Positions 1 to 5,293 of a DNA stretch of 6,308 bases are shown piece by piece. The notes below the pieces were generated by a model. The model searched no databases. It saw only the letters and a program-made list of their open reading frames with translations, and was not told where the DNA came from. The first letter of the stretch is position 1, and the number at the start of each line of letters is the position of its first letter. The position numbers were made by a program, and so were the translations under genes. Origin of the DNA: Verrucomicrobiota bacterium. GTDB lineage: Bacteria; Verrucomicrobiota; Verrucomicrobiia; Opitutales; UBA953. The stretch is from assembly GCA_005798925.1 (NCBI GenBank), contig SYID01000097.1, positions 1 to 6,308 on the forward strand, written 5' to 3'.

Positions 1-759
1 CACCGCGTCGAAGTCGACGTCGCCGACGATGCGGTAGCCGGTCTTCTTGGTGGCGTCGGGCACGCGGTTGATGCCGAAGTCGATGACGACCGCGCCGGGT
101 TTGACCATGTCGGCGGTGATGAAACGGGGCTTGCCGATCGCGGCGACGATGATGTCGGCCTGACGCACGATGCCCGGCAGGTCCCGGGTGCGGGAGTGGG
201 CGACGGTGACGGTGCAGTCGCAGCCTTTGGCGAGGAGCAGGGCGGCGGCGGGCTTGCCGACGATGAGCGAGCGGCCGACGACGACGGCGTGCTTGCCGGC
301 GGTCTCGACCCCGGAACGGCGGAGGAGTTCGATCACGCCGGCGGGCGTGCAGGCGGCGAAGGCGCCGGGGAGTTCCTGGACGAGGCGGCCGATGCTCTGC
401 GTGCCGAAGCCGTCGACGTCCTTGTCGGGCGAGACGCGGTTGAAGACCTCCGTCTCGGGCAGGTGCTTGGGCAGGGGAGCCTGGATCAGGATGCCGTGGA
501 CCGACTTGTCGGCGTTGAGGGCGTCGAGGTGGGCGAAGAGCTCGGCCTTGGTCACCGTCTCGGGGAAGAGGCGGAGCGAGGCCTTCATGCCGACCTCGGC
601 GGCGGTCTTCTGCTTCTTGGTGACATAGGAGACCGAGGCGGGGTCGTCGCCGACGCGGACGAAGGCCACGTGCGGCACGACCGGGGCGAGCTTGGCCACG
701 CGTGCCTTGACTTCGGCCAGGACTTGCTGGGCGATGGCGTTTCCGTCGATGAGTCGCAT
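1..759 (-). CDS. folD: FolD: methylenetetrahydrofolate dehydrogenase / methenyltetrahydrofolate cyclohydrolase (C-terminus cut by window edge)
   Basis: Cytoplasmic bifunctional enzyme that oxidises 5,10-methylene-THF with NADP+ and hydrolyses the methenyl product to 10-formyl-THF, feeding purine and formyl-Met synthesis. The reverse strand reads open from ATG at 759 (MRLIDGNAIAQQ...) to base 1, giving 253 residues; the family is usually about 280-300, so roughly 30-45 residues are missing. Visible family marks: Y45 and K49 in SYVTKKQK (matching E. coli Y50/K54, the catalytic pair), Q93 in IQAPLP (E. coli Q98), D116 in PDKDVDGF (E. coli D121), then the Rossmann nucleotide-binding part with GRSLIVGKP at 162-170 and the VIDFGINR strand near the end. 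All four catalytic positions are offset by five from E. coli, so the alignment is gap-free there. The start is fixed by the canonical MRLIDG opening; another ATG just upstream is out of frame. It is transcribed divergently from the next gene. Confidence 0.96.
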   Translation of the reverse strand, partial: MRLIDGNAIAQQVLAEVKARVAKLAPVVPHVAFVRVGDDPASVSYVTKKQKTAAEVGMKASLRLFPETVTKAELFAHLDALNADKSVHGILIQAPLPKHLPETEVFNRVSPDKDVDGFGTQSIGRLVQELPGAFAACTPAGVIELLRRSGVETAGKHAVVVGRSLIVGKPAAALLLAKGCDCTVTVAHSRTRDLPGIVRQADIIVAAIGKPRFITADMVKPGAVVIDFGINRVPDATKKTGYRIVGDVDFDAV

Positions 760-779
760 GGCCCATCACTAAGACGGTC

Positions 780-837
780 CGGCCGCCGAGGGCGAGAAAA
801 GTCCGACGTCCCGGCGGCCGATTGATTGTCTCGCCCT
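780..837. repeat. Two interleaved perfect 9-bp inverted repeats in the divergent folD / pseudouridine-synthase intergenic region
   Basis: Seen directly: arm a CGGCCGCCG (780-788) is the reverse complement of CGGCGGCCG (812-820), and arm b AGGGCGAGA (789-797) is the reverse complement of TCTCGCCCT (829-837). The order is a-b-a'-b', so the two helices are not nested: they could only form together as a pseudoknot-like fold, or as alternatives. Arms a and b abut with no gap; the loops are 14 nt (798-811) and 8 nt (821-828, ATTGATTG). The element lies 21-78 bases upstream of folD and 47-104 bases upstream of the plus-strand gene (start 884), so it could act in DNA as operators or in either leader RNA. 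Function is inference. Confidence 0.5.
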
Positions 838-883
838 GCGGGGGCAAATGCCTCAATCCAGTGGCGTGCCTTCCGAAGGACCC

Positions 884-1588
884 ATGCGTATCCATAAGTT
901 CCTCGCCCAGGCGGGGGTCTGCTCCCGTCGCGAGGCGGAGCGTCTGGTCGCCGCGGGGTCCGTGATGATCAACGGCAAGCTCGCCGTCACCGGCCAGCCC
1001 GTCGACCCGGCGGTGGACACGGTCATCTGCCAGGGCCAGCACATCAGGCCGCTCAACCGGACGGTGGTGCTGATGATGAACAAGCCCCGCGGCTACCTCT
1101 GCACCAACGACGACTCGCACGGCGGACAGACGGTCTTCGACATGGTCCCGCCGGAGTACGGATCATTGCGTCTCTTCTGCGTCGGTCGCCTCGACAAGGA
1201 TTCGGAAGGCCTGCTCATCCTGACCAACGACGGCGAGCTGGCCAACAAGGTCATGCACCCCTCGGGCGGCGTCATCAAGCGCTACGAGATCATCCTCAAC
1301 CGCGACTACGATCCGACCCTCACGCCTCGCCTGCTCAAAGGCGCCGTCGAAGAAGGGGAGCACCTCCGCTTCAAGAAGGTCATCCGCCATCCCGATCACG
1401 CCGCCCATCTCGAGGTCCACCTCGACCAAGGTCGGAAGCGCGAGATCCGCCGCCTCTTCGAGATCTTCGGCTTCCATGTGAAGACGCTCCGCCGTTTCCA
1501 GATCGGCGGCCTGGTCCTGCGCAAGATGCCCTTGGGGGACTGCCGTCCGCTTTCCCGCAAGGAAATCGACTCGATTTTCGAAAACTGA
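884..1588 (+). CDS. rRNA pseudouridine synthase, RsuA/RluB/RluE/RluF family, with N-terminal S4 domain
   Basis: Isomerises a specific uridine in ribosomal RNA to pseudouridine during ribosome maturation in the cytoplasm. The 234-residue protein opens with an S4 RNA-binding domain (residues 1-60, RIHKFLAQAGVCSRREAERL). The catalytic domain follows, with KPRGYLCTNDD at 67-77, the signature GRLDKDSEGLLILTNDG containing the nucleophile Asp104, and the RKREIRRLFE motif at 184-193. The KPxGxLCTxxD and TVFD pieces look most like RluB (23S rRNA), but the exact target uridine cannot be assigned from this alone, so no symbol is given. Start choice: ATG at 884 gives the canonical family N-terminus and has GAAGGA at 875-880, although the spacing is short. 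An in-frame ATG at 848 would add 12 non-family residues and remains possible. It diverges from folD and lies 66 bases before the secreted-protein array. Confidence 0.93.
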   Translation: MRIHKFLAQAGVCSRREAERLVAAGSVMINGKLAVTGQPVDPAVDTVICQGQHIRPLNRTVVLMMNKPRGYLCTNDDSHGGQTVFDMVPPEYGSLRLFCVGRLDKDSEGLLILTNDGELANKVMHPSGGVIKRYEIILNRDYDPTLTPRLLKGAVEEGEHLRFKKVIRHPDHAAHLEVHLDQGRKREIRRLFEIFGFHVKTLRRFQIGGLVLRKMPLGDCRPLSRKEIDSIFEN

Positions 1589-1654
1589 GCCTAGGGCCGT
1601 ATCTAGGGCTTGCACCCATGGGCTAGGGGTTTTTCCTCAAGTCAACCCCTCGCC
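1588..1654 (+). promoter_or_regulatory. Leader/intergenic region of the five-gene array: three CTAGGG repeats and two hairpins
   Basis: CTAGGG occurs at 1591-1596, 1603-1608 and 1623-1628 (start-to-start distances 12 and 20). A bulged 7-bp hairpin, AGCCTAG (1588-1594) with CTAGGGCT (1603-1610), loop 8, sits directly after the upstream stop codon. It has no T tract, so it is a poor terminator candidate. A perfect 7-bp inverted repeat, AGGGGTT (1625-1631) with AACCCCT (1644-1650), loop 12, ends four bases before the proposed GTG start of P1, where a ribosome site would be; no Shine-Dalgarno-like sequence is visible there. Inference: this is the control region of the array, as operator repeats or an RNA switch. 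No convincing -35/-10 pair was identified. Confidence 0.4.
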
Positions 1655-2359
1655 GTGAACTCCGCGCGCCTATTCTCCGTCTGCCTCTGGCTGGCCTCTC
1701 TTCAGGCTGGTCCGGAAGGTTCCATGAAACTGGTCTGGTCCGATGAATTCAACGGCAAGGAACTGGACAAGAAGGTCTGGAACATCAGCAACGCCGACGG
1801 CGTCCGCATCGTCGACGGCCAGCTCTCGCTGGAGATCACCCCGGGCTCCAAGCCGATGTTCTGGCGCGGCTCGAGCGTCAACACCCGCGGGAAGTATAGT
1901 TCGAAGGTCGGCTACATCGAAGCCTCGATCCTGTTCTTGCAGACCGGCGGGCATGGTTGCGGTTTCGGCATCGGCAACGAGGACGGCAAGGCGCCGGCGG
2001 CGGGCATGGGGTATGGCAACGGGGGCGGCGATTCGGTCGGTCTCAACCTGTGGATCGTCAACGAGGAGCGGGGGCGCAACCTGTCTCCCAAGGAGAATCC
2101 GATCCCTCGCGACGCCACCTATTCCAAGAAGTTCCATCGCTTCGGTTTCCAGTGGGGTCCGAACGACTACCGTTGGTATGTGGACGGGAGGCTCGCCTAC
2201 ACCATCCGCATCTCGGATAAGATCCCCGCCACCCCCAAGCCCATGTATATTTCTTTTGACCACAGCCGCCTCCCCGAAGCCGGGCTTTTGAAGAACTTCA
2301 AGGACCCTAAAATGGGTCCGGAGCCCATGCGGGTCGATTGGGTCAAGGTCTACCATTGA
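1655..2359 (+). CDS. P1: secreted GH16-like jelly-roll protein lacking the ExDxxE catalytic motif
   Basis: First of five tandem paralogues; 234 residues from a GTG start. Residues 1-18 form a signal peptide (Arg5, hydrophobic 6-16, probable cut after LQA), so the product should be exported. The GH16-type domain shows KLVWSDEFNG at 25-34, LD at 37-38, NTRGKY at 76-81, GYIEAS at 86-91, KKFHRFGFQW at 158-167, RWYVDG at 173-178 and VDWVKV at 227-232. GH16 enzymes need E-x-D-x-x-E on the strand around residues 112-125; here that stretch is Gly/Ala-rich with no such motif, so laminarinase-type hydrolysis is unlikely. Start choice: GTG 1655 gives the same signal-plus-domain length as the four paralogues. 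A TTG at 1610 would add 15 odd residues. ATG 1724, with GGAAGG at 1714-1719, would remove the signal peptide. The C-terminal LLKNFKDPKMGPEPM groups it with P2. Glycan binding is inference. Confidence 0.88.
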   Translation: MNSARLFSVCLWLASLQAGPEGSMKLVWSDEFNGKELDKKVWNISNADGVRIVDGQLSLEITPGSKPMFWRGSSVNTRGKYSSKVGYIEASILFLQTGGHGCGFGIGNEDGKAPAAGMGYGNGGGDSVGLNLWIVNEERGRNLSPKENPIPRDATYSKKFHRFGFQWGPNDYRWYVDGRLAYTIRISDKIPATPKPMYISFDHSRLPEAGLLKNFKDPKMGPEPMRVDWVKVYH

Positions 2360-2416
2360 ACCGCCTGGGCTTGCCTCCCTTCGAAACCAGGATTTACTCG
2401 TCCTTACGCCCCTTTC

Positions 2417-3112
2417 ATGAAAGCCCTCCCGCTTTTTTCCCTCTTCTTCGCGCTGTCCTTGGGCGCCGCTCCTAATAACGGCCTGAAGCCGGTCTGGGAG
2501 GATAACTTCGACGCCAAGGAGCTCGACAAGACGAAGTGGAACGTCGGCGGCCAGGCCCGCATCGTCGACGGTAAGCTGCAGATCGAGACGACCCCGAAGG
2601 ACAAGGCCGGCTTCTGGAACGGCAGCCACGCGCACACCTTGGGCAAATTCTCTTACGGACAAGGTTATTTCGAGGCTTCGATCCGCGCCGTCCAGTCCAA
2701 GAACCGCGGGTGGACCGTGTTCGGTATCCGCAACGAAAAGATGGAGAAGGTCCCGTCCGCCTCGATGTATTTCGTCTTCACCGGCGCCGATCGCATCGAG
2801 CCCAATCTGAACATCGTCGACGATGCCGGGTCTCATCGGCTGGTTCCGAAGGAGAAGGTCATCGCGATGGACGGCGGCAAGTCCTACAAGAAATTCCTCA
2901 CCTACGGCCTGCAGTGGAACGCCACCAGCTACATCTGGTACGTCGAAGGTCGGCAGGTCCACAAGCTGTCCCGTCCGATTCCGAAGGATCCGATGGGCAT
3001 CGAATTCCATCAAAGCCTTCCGGAGGGCGGACTGCTCAAGGATTTCATGAACCCGAAGATGGGCCCCGAGCCGATGCAGATCGACTGGGTCAAGGTCTTC
3101 AAGATCCCTTGA
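2417..3112 (+). CDS. P2: secreted GH16-like jelly-roll protein lacking the ExDxxE catalytic motif
   Basis: 231 residues, 57 bases after P1. The signal peptide spans residues 1-18 (Lys2, hydrophobic 4-16, probable cut at GAA/P). Domain landmarks: KPVWEDNFD at 24-32, LD at 36-37, HTLGKF at 73-78, GYFEAS at 83-88, KKFLTYGLQW at 158-167, IWYVEG at 173-178 and IDWVKVF at 222-228. The segment where GH16 carries its catalytic acids reads VPSASMYFVFTG (112-123), with no acidic residue. An acidic/Lys patch, NEKMEK (106-111), precedes it, as in the paralogues. The C-terminal GGLLKDF...PKMGPEPM is almost the same as in P1, so P1 and P2 form one subgroup. The start is the first ATG giving a normal signal peptide; no nearby Shine-Dalgarno is visible. 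Probably co-transcribed with P1 and P3. A periplasmic or extracellular glycan-binding role is inference. Confidence 0.9.
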   Translation: MKALPLFSLFFALSLGAAPNNGLKPVWEDNFDAKELDKTKWNVGGQARIVDGKLQIETTPKDKAGFWNGSHAHTLGKFSYGQGYFEASIRAVQSKNRGWTVFGIRNEKMEKVPSASMYFVFTGADRIEPNLNIVDDAGSHRLVPKEKVIAMDGGKSYKKFLTYGLQWNATSYIWYVEGRQVHKLSRPIPKDPMGIEFHQSLPEGGLLKDFMNPKMGPEPMQIDWVKVFKIP

Positions 3113-3141
3113 TGTTCGACCCCTTCCGGAAGCCTTCCGCC

Positions 3142-3840
3142 ATGAAACCGCTGCTCTCCCTCCTGGCTCTCACCGCCGCCCTCGGCGCCGTCAACCCGGC
3201 TTCCAACATGAAGCTGGCCTTCTCCGACGAGTTCGACGGCCCCGCCCTCGACCCTGCCAAGTGGGTGACCATGGGCGAGCCCACGGCGGTCTCCTTCGTC
3301 AACGTCGCCAAGCTCAAGGCCGTCCGCATCGCCCTCATCAAGCGCGAGGACATGATCCAGACCAACGGCATCAGCACCCGCGGCAAGTTCCAGCAGGTCC
3401 GCGGGTATTTCGAGGCTTCGATCCGCATGAACGCCAATCCCGGCCACACGTCCAACATGTCCGTGCGCGGCCTGGATGACAAGGTGGCCCCTTTCATCAT
3501 CGCGCTCTGGGAGGGCACCGGCGACGACAATCTCACGCCCTGGGCCCGTTATCTGGACGACAGCGGCCAGCATGACCTGCGTTCCACCGAATCCGGCAAG
3601 AAGATCCTCAAGGGCGGGGAGCCCTCGAAGAAGTTCAACACCTACGGCCTGCTCTGGACCGAGAAGGGCTTCACTTGGTACGTGAACGGCAAGCAGATCC
3701 ATAAGGTCGACCGCACGCCCATCGCCGCCCCGATGTATTTCAACCTCACGCACCGGGTCGGCGAGTGGGAACGTCCCAAGCTCGTGCTCAAGCAGCTCCC
3801 TGACGACATGGACGTCGACTGGGTCAAGATCTGGAAATGA
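3142..3840 (+). CDS. P3: secreted GH16-like jelly-roll protein lacking the ExDxxE catalytic motif
   Basis: 232 residues. Signal peptide 1-16 (Lys2, Leu/Ala-rich core, probable cut after LGA). Domain landmarks: MKLAFSDEFDG at 23-33, LD at 36-37, STRGKF at 78-83, GYFEAS at 88-93, KKFNTYGLLW at 163-172, TWYVNG at 178-183 and VDWVKIWK at 225-232. The expected GH16 catalytic segment is APFIIALWEGTG (116-127): one Glu (124) remains, but E-x-D-x-x-E spacing is absent. The C-terminal RPKLVLKQLPDDMD and the internal DMIQxN and PWAR motifs tie it to P4 and P5. Start choice: ATG 3142 has GGAAG at 3128-3132 (spacing 9) and gives a paralogue-like N-terminus. An upstream in-frame ATG at 3112 overlaps the P2 stop (TGATG), which would couple translation and add 10 residues before the signal core. 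Carbohydrate binding is inferred from the fold only. Confidence 0.9.
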   Translation: MKPLLSLLALTAALGAVNPASNMKLAFSDEFDGPALDPAKWVTMGEPTAVSFVNVAKLKAVRIALIKREDMIQTNGISTRGKFQQVRGYFEASIRMNANPGHTSNMSVRGLDDKVAPFIIALWEGTGDDNLTPWARYLDDSGQHDLRSTESGKKILKGGEPSKKFNTYGLLWTEKGFTWYVNGKQIHKVDRTPIAAPMYFNLTHRVGEWERPKLVLKQLPDDMDVDWVKIWK

Positions 3841-3845
3841 ATCTC

Positions 3846-4535
3846 ATGCGCCTCCTCCTCGTCCTCTCGTTCGCCCTGTCGACGGCTTTCGCCGCCGACC
3901 CTTCGCTCGGCAAGAAGCTCGCCTTCTCCGACGAGTTCAACGGCGACAATCTCGACGACACGAAGTGGACGGTCCTCGGCTCCAGGGACGTGTTCGCTTT
4001 CGTGAAGACCGGCAAGGGGGGCGTCTTGCGCATCGGCCTCAAGACGGACGTCAACATGATCCAGAACAACACGATCACGACGCGCGGGAAATTCAGCCAG
4101 CAGTTCGGCTATTTCGAGGCCTCCATGCGGTTTCATGCCGGCGACGGGCATGCCGGCGCTTTTCGCATCACCTCCGAGGACGAGAAGACCCCGCCCAGCA
4201 TCACCACCTCCTTCCATGGCACGGGCAAGGAGCGCGTCAGCCCCTGGGCCCGCGCCAACCTGGAGTCCGGGTCGCAGGATTTCCGGCCTGAAAAGGCGGT
4301 CGGCAAGTTCACGGACATATCCAAGAAGTTCCACACTTACGGCATCCTTTGGACGGACAAGGGTTTCACCTGGTACATGGATGGCAAGGCCGTCCATAAA
4401 CTGGAGCGCAAGGACTTCGTCCGGCCCATGTCGCTGGCCTTGGTCCATCGGATCGACGAGGAGGACCGCCCGAGGTTGGTGCTCAAGACCCTGCCCGACG
4501 ACGTCGACATCGACTGGGTCAAGGTCTGGAAGTAA
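3846..4535 (+). CDS. P4: secreted GH16-like jelly-roll protein lacking the ExDxxE catalytic motif
   Basis: 229 residues from ATG 3846. The signal peptide is residues 1-16 with a clean AFA/AD cleavage site. Domain landmarks: KLAFSDEFNGDNLD at 24-37, TTRGKFSQQ at 78-86, GYFEAS at 88-93, KKFHTYGILW at 160-169, TWYMDG at 175-180 and DIDWVKVWK at 221-229. Where GH16 has E-x-D-x-x-E, this protein has PSITTSFHG (117-125), with Ser/Thr in place of the acids; SEDEK (110-114) just before it is acidic. Start choice: the sequence CTGGAA-T-A--CTCATGCG around 3831-3850 matches that at the P5 start, and starting at 3846 makes the two signal peptides align residue for residue. GGAAA at 3833-3837 then sits 8 bases upstream. 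ATG 3837 (ATGA overlap with the P3 stop, adding MNL) is the alternative. It is the closest relative of P5, about 70% identical by eye. Confidence 0.9.
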   Translation: MRLLLVLSFALSTAFAADPSLGKKLAFSDEFNGDNLDDTKWTVLGSRDVFAFVKTGKGGVLRIGLKTDVNMIQNNTITTRGKFSQQFGYFEASMRFHAGDGHAGAFRITSEDEKTPPSITTSFHGTGKERVSPWARANLESGSQDFRPEKAVGKFTDISKKFHTYGILWTDKGFTWYMDGKAVHKLERKDFVRPMSLALVHRIDEEDRPRLVLKTLPDDVDIDWVKVWK

Positions 4536-4539
4536 ACTC

Positions 4540-5235
4540 ATGCGGTCCTTCTTCGTCCTCTGGCTGGCCGTTTCGACGGTCCTCGCCGCCGATCCCTCGC
4601 TCGGCAAGACGCTCGTCTTCTCCGACGACTTCAACGGCGACAAACTTGACGAGACCAAGTGGTCCGTCGTGGGCTCGCGTGACGTGATCTCCTTCGTCAA
4701 GTTCGGCAAGGAGGGCGCCCTGCGCATCGGCCTCAAGACGGGCGTCGACATGATCCAAAGCAACTCGGTCAGCACGCGAGGCAAGTTCAGCCAGCAATAC
4801 GGCTACTTCGCGGCGTCGATGCGCATGAACGCGTCCGACGGGCACACCGGCGTCTTCCGGGTCGCCAGCGACGACGAGAAGACGACGCCCAGCATCAGCG
4901 TCTCCTTCCATTCCACGGGCAAGGAGCGCGTCAACCCTTGGGCGCGCGCGACGGTCGAGTCGGGCACTCAGGATTTCCGTCCGGACAAGGCCCTGCCGCC
5001 GATGAAATCCGGCGACGCCTCCAAGAAGTTCCACACTTACGGCATCCTCTGGACCGACAAGGCTTTCACCTGGTACATCGATGGCAAGGTCGTCCACAAG
5101 CTCGAGCGCAAGGAATTCACCCGCCCGATGAACGTGACGTTGACCCACCGCATCCTGGAGGAGGATCGCCCGAGGTTGGTGCTCAAGACCCTCCCGGACG
5201 ACGTCGACATCGATTGGATCAAGGTCTGGAAGTAA
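4540..5235 (+). CDS. P5: secreted GH16-like jelly-roll protein lacking the ExDxxE catalytic motif and the GYFEAS Glu
   Basis: 231 residues, starting four bases after the P4 stop. GGAAG at 4528-4532, inside the last two sense codons of P4, gives a Shine-Dalgarno spaced 7 from the ATG, so translation of P5 probably depends on P4. Signal peptide 1-16 (VLA/AD cut). Domain landmarks: TLVFSDDFNGDKLD at 24-37, STRGKFSQQ at 78-86, GYFAAS at 88-93, KKFHTYGILW at 162-171, TWYIDG at 177-182 and DIDWIKVWK at 223-231. The catalytic GH16 segment is replaced by PSISVSFHS (117-125), following acidic SDDEK (110-114). Oddity: Glu91 of the otherwise conserved GYFEAS motif is Ala here only. It differs from P4 mainly by a two-residue-longer loop at about 151-161. 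Likely exported and non-hydrolytic; a changed ligand preference relative to P4 is possible but unproven. Confidence 0.9.
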   Translation: MRSFFVLWLAVSTVLAADPSLGKTLVFSDDFNGDKLDETKWSVVGSRDVISFVKFGKEGALRIGLKTGVDMIQSNSVSTRGKFSQQYGYFAASMRMNASDGHTGVFRVASDDEKTTPSISVSFHSTGKERVNPWARATVESGTQDFRPDKALPPMKSGDASKKFHTYGILWTDKAFTWYIDGKVVHKLERKEFTRPMNVTLTHRILEEDRPRLVLKTLPDDVDIDWIKVWK

Positions 5236-5240
5236 GCCCG

Positions 5241-5255
5241 CCTCAAAAGAGGTTT
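5241..5255 (+). terminator. Weak hairpin after P5, possible terminator
   Basis: CCTC (5241-5244), loop AAAA, GAGG (5249-5252), then TTT (5253-5255), six bases after the P5 stop. The stem is only 4 bp and the T run only three, so it is at best a weak intrinsic terminator. Its position at the end of the array is the main argument. Confidence 0.22.
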
Positions 5256-5264
5256 GCATCAGCG

Positions 5265-5286
5265 CCCCGCTAGGCATCCTGCGGGG
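5265..5286 (+). promoter_or_regulatory. GC-rich hairpin immediately upstream of the CysJ-like start
   Basis: CCCCGC (5265-5270) pairs with GCGGGG (5281-5286), continuing after a one-base T bulge with AGG (5272-5274) and CCT (5278-5280) around a CAT loop: 9 bp in all. It ends seven bases before ATG 5294 and contains the only G-rich stretch that could serve as a ribosome site. It may end the upstream transcript (only TACTTT follows) or mask translation initiation. Either role is inference. Confidence 0.35.
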
Positions 5287-5293
5287 TACTTTC

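Larger units (their letters stand above)
1655..5235 (+). other. Putative operon: tandem array of five paralogous secreted GH16-like genes (P1-P5)
   Basis: Five genes on one strand with spacings of 57, 29 (or overlapping), 5 (or overlapping by 4) and 4 bases and near-identical lengths (229-234 aa). Shared protein motifs show that all descend from one ancestor by tandem duplication. P1-P2 share the PKMGPEPM tail; P3-P5 share DMIQxN, PWAR and LVLKxLPDDxDxDW. P4-P5 also share nucleotide runs such as CCGAGGTTGGTGCTCAAGAC (4471-4490 and 5171-5190), indicating the youngest duplication. A single transcript is inferred from the spacing and from the lack of strong terminators between the genes. Confidence 0.8.

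Noticed and set aside
196..825. A 209-codon plus-strand frame opposite folD.
   Set aside because: It is antisense to a well-supported folD with all catalytic residues; the composition (Gly/Asp/Glu/Val-rich) is a typical GC-rich shadow.
2412..2423. CTTTCATGAAAG, a 12-base palindrome centred on the P2 start codon.
   Set aside because: A perfect 12-base palindrome is expected about once or twice by chance in a window this size, and it has no loop to form a hairpin.
1670..3013. A 447-codon open frame on the minus strand opposite P1 and P2.
   Set aside because: It is antisense to two clear paralogues, rich in Asp/Val/Gly/Arg as expected from the complement of GC-rich codons, and matches no family I recognise. 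Similar shadows lie opposite the other genes.
3123..3132. CTTCCGGAAG palindrome overlapping the possible P3 ribosome site.
   Set aside because: Too short to be significant, and no loop.
2710..3141. An N-terminal extension of P3 starting inside P2.
   Set aside because: The extension overlaps the P2 coding sequence in another frame and would bury the signal peptide. The paralogues all start right at a signal peptide.
4135..4539. An N-terminal extension of P5 starting inside P4.
   Set aside because: Same reasoning: it is a shadow frame over P4, while ATG 4540 has a Shine-Dalgarno and a signal peptide that aligns with P4.
3642..4784. A 380-codon minus-strand frame opposite P3-P5, and another at 4519-5421.
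   Set aside because: Their repeated internal phrases simply mirror the repeats among the sense paralogues. They are complements of conserved sense codons, not independent genes.
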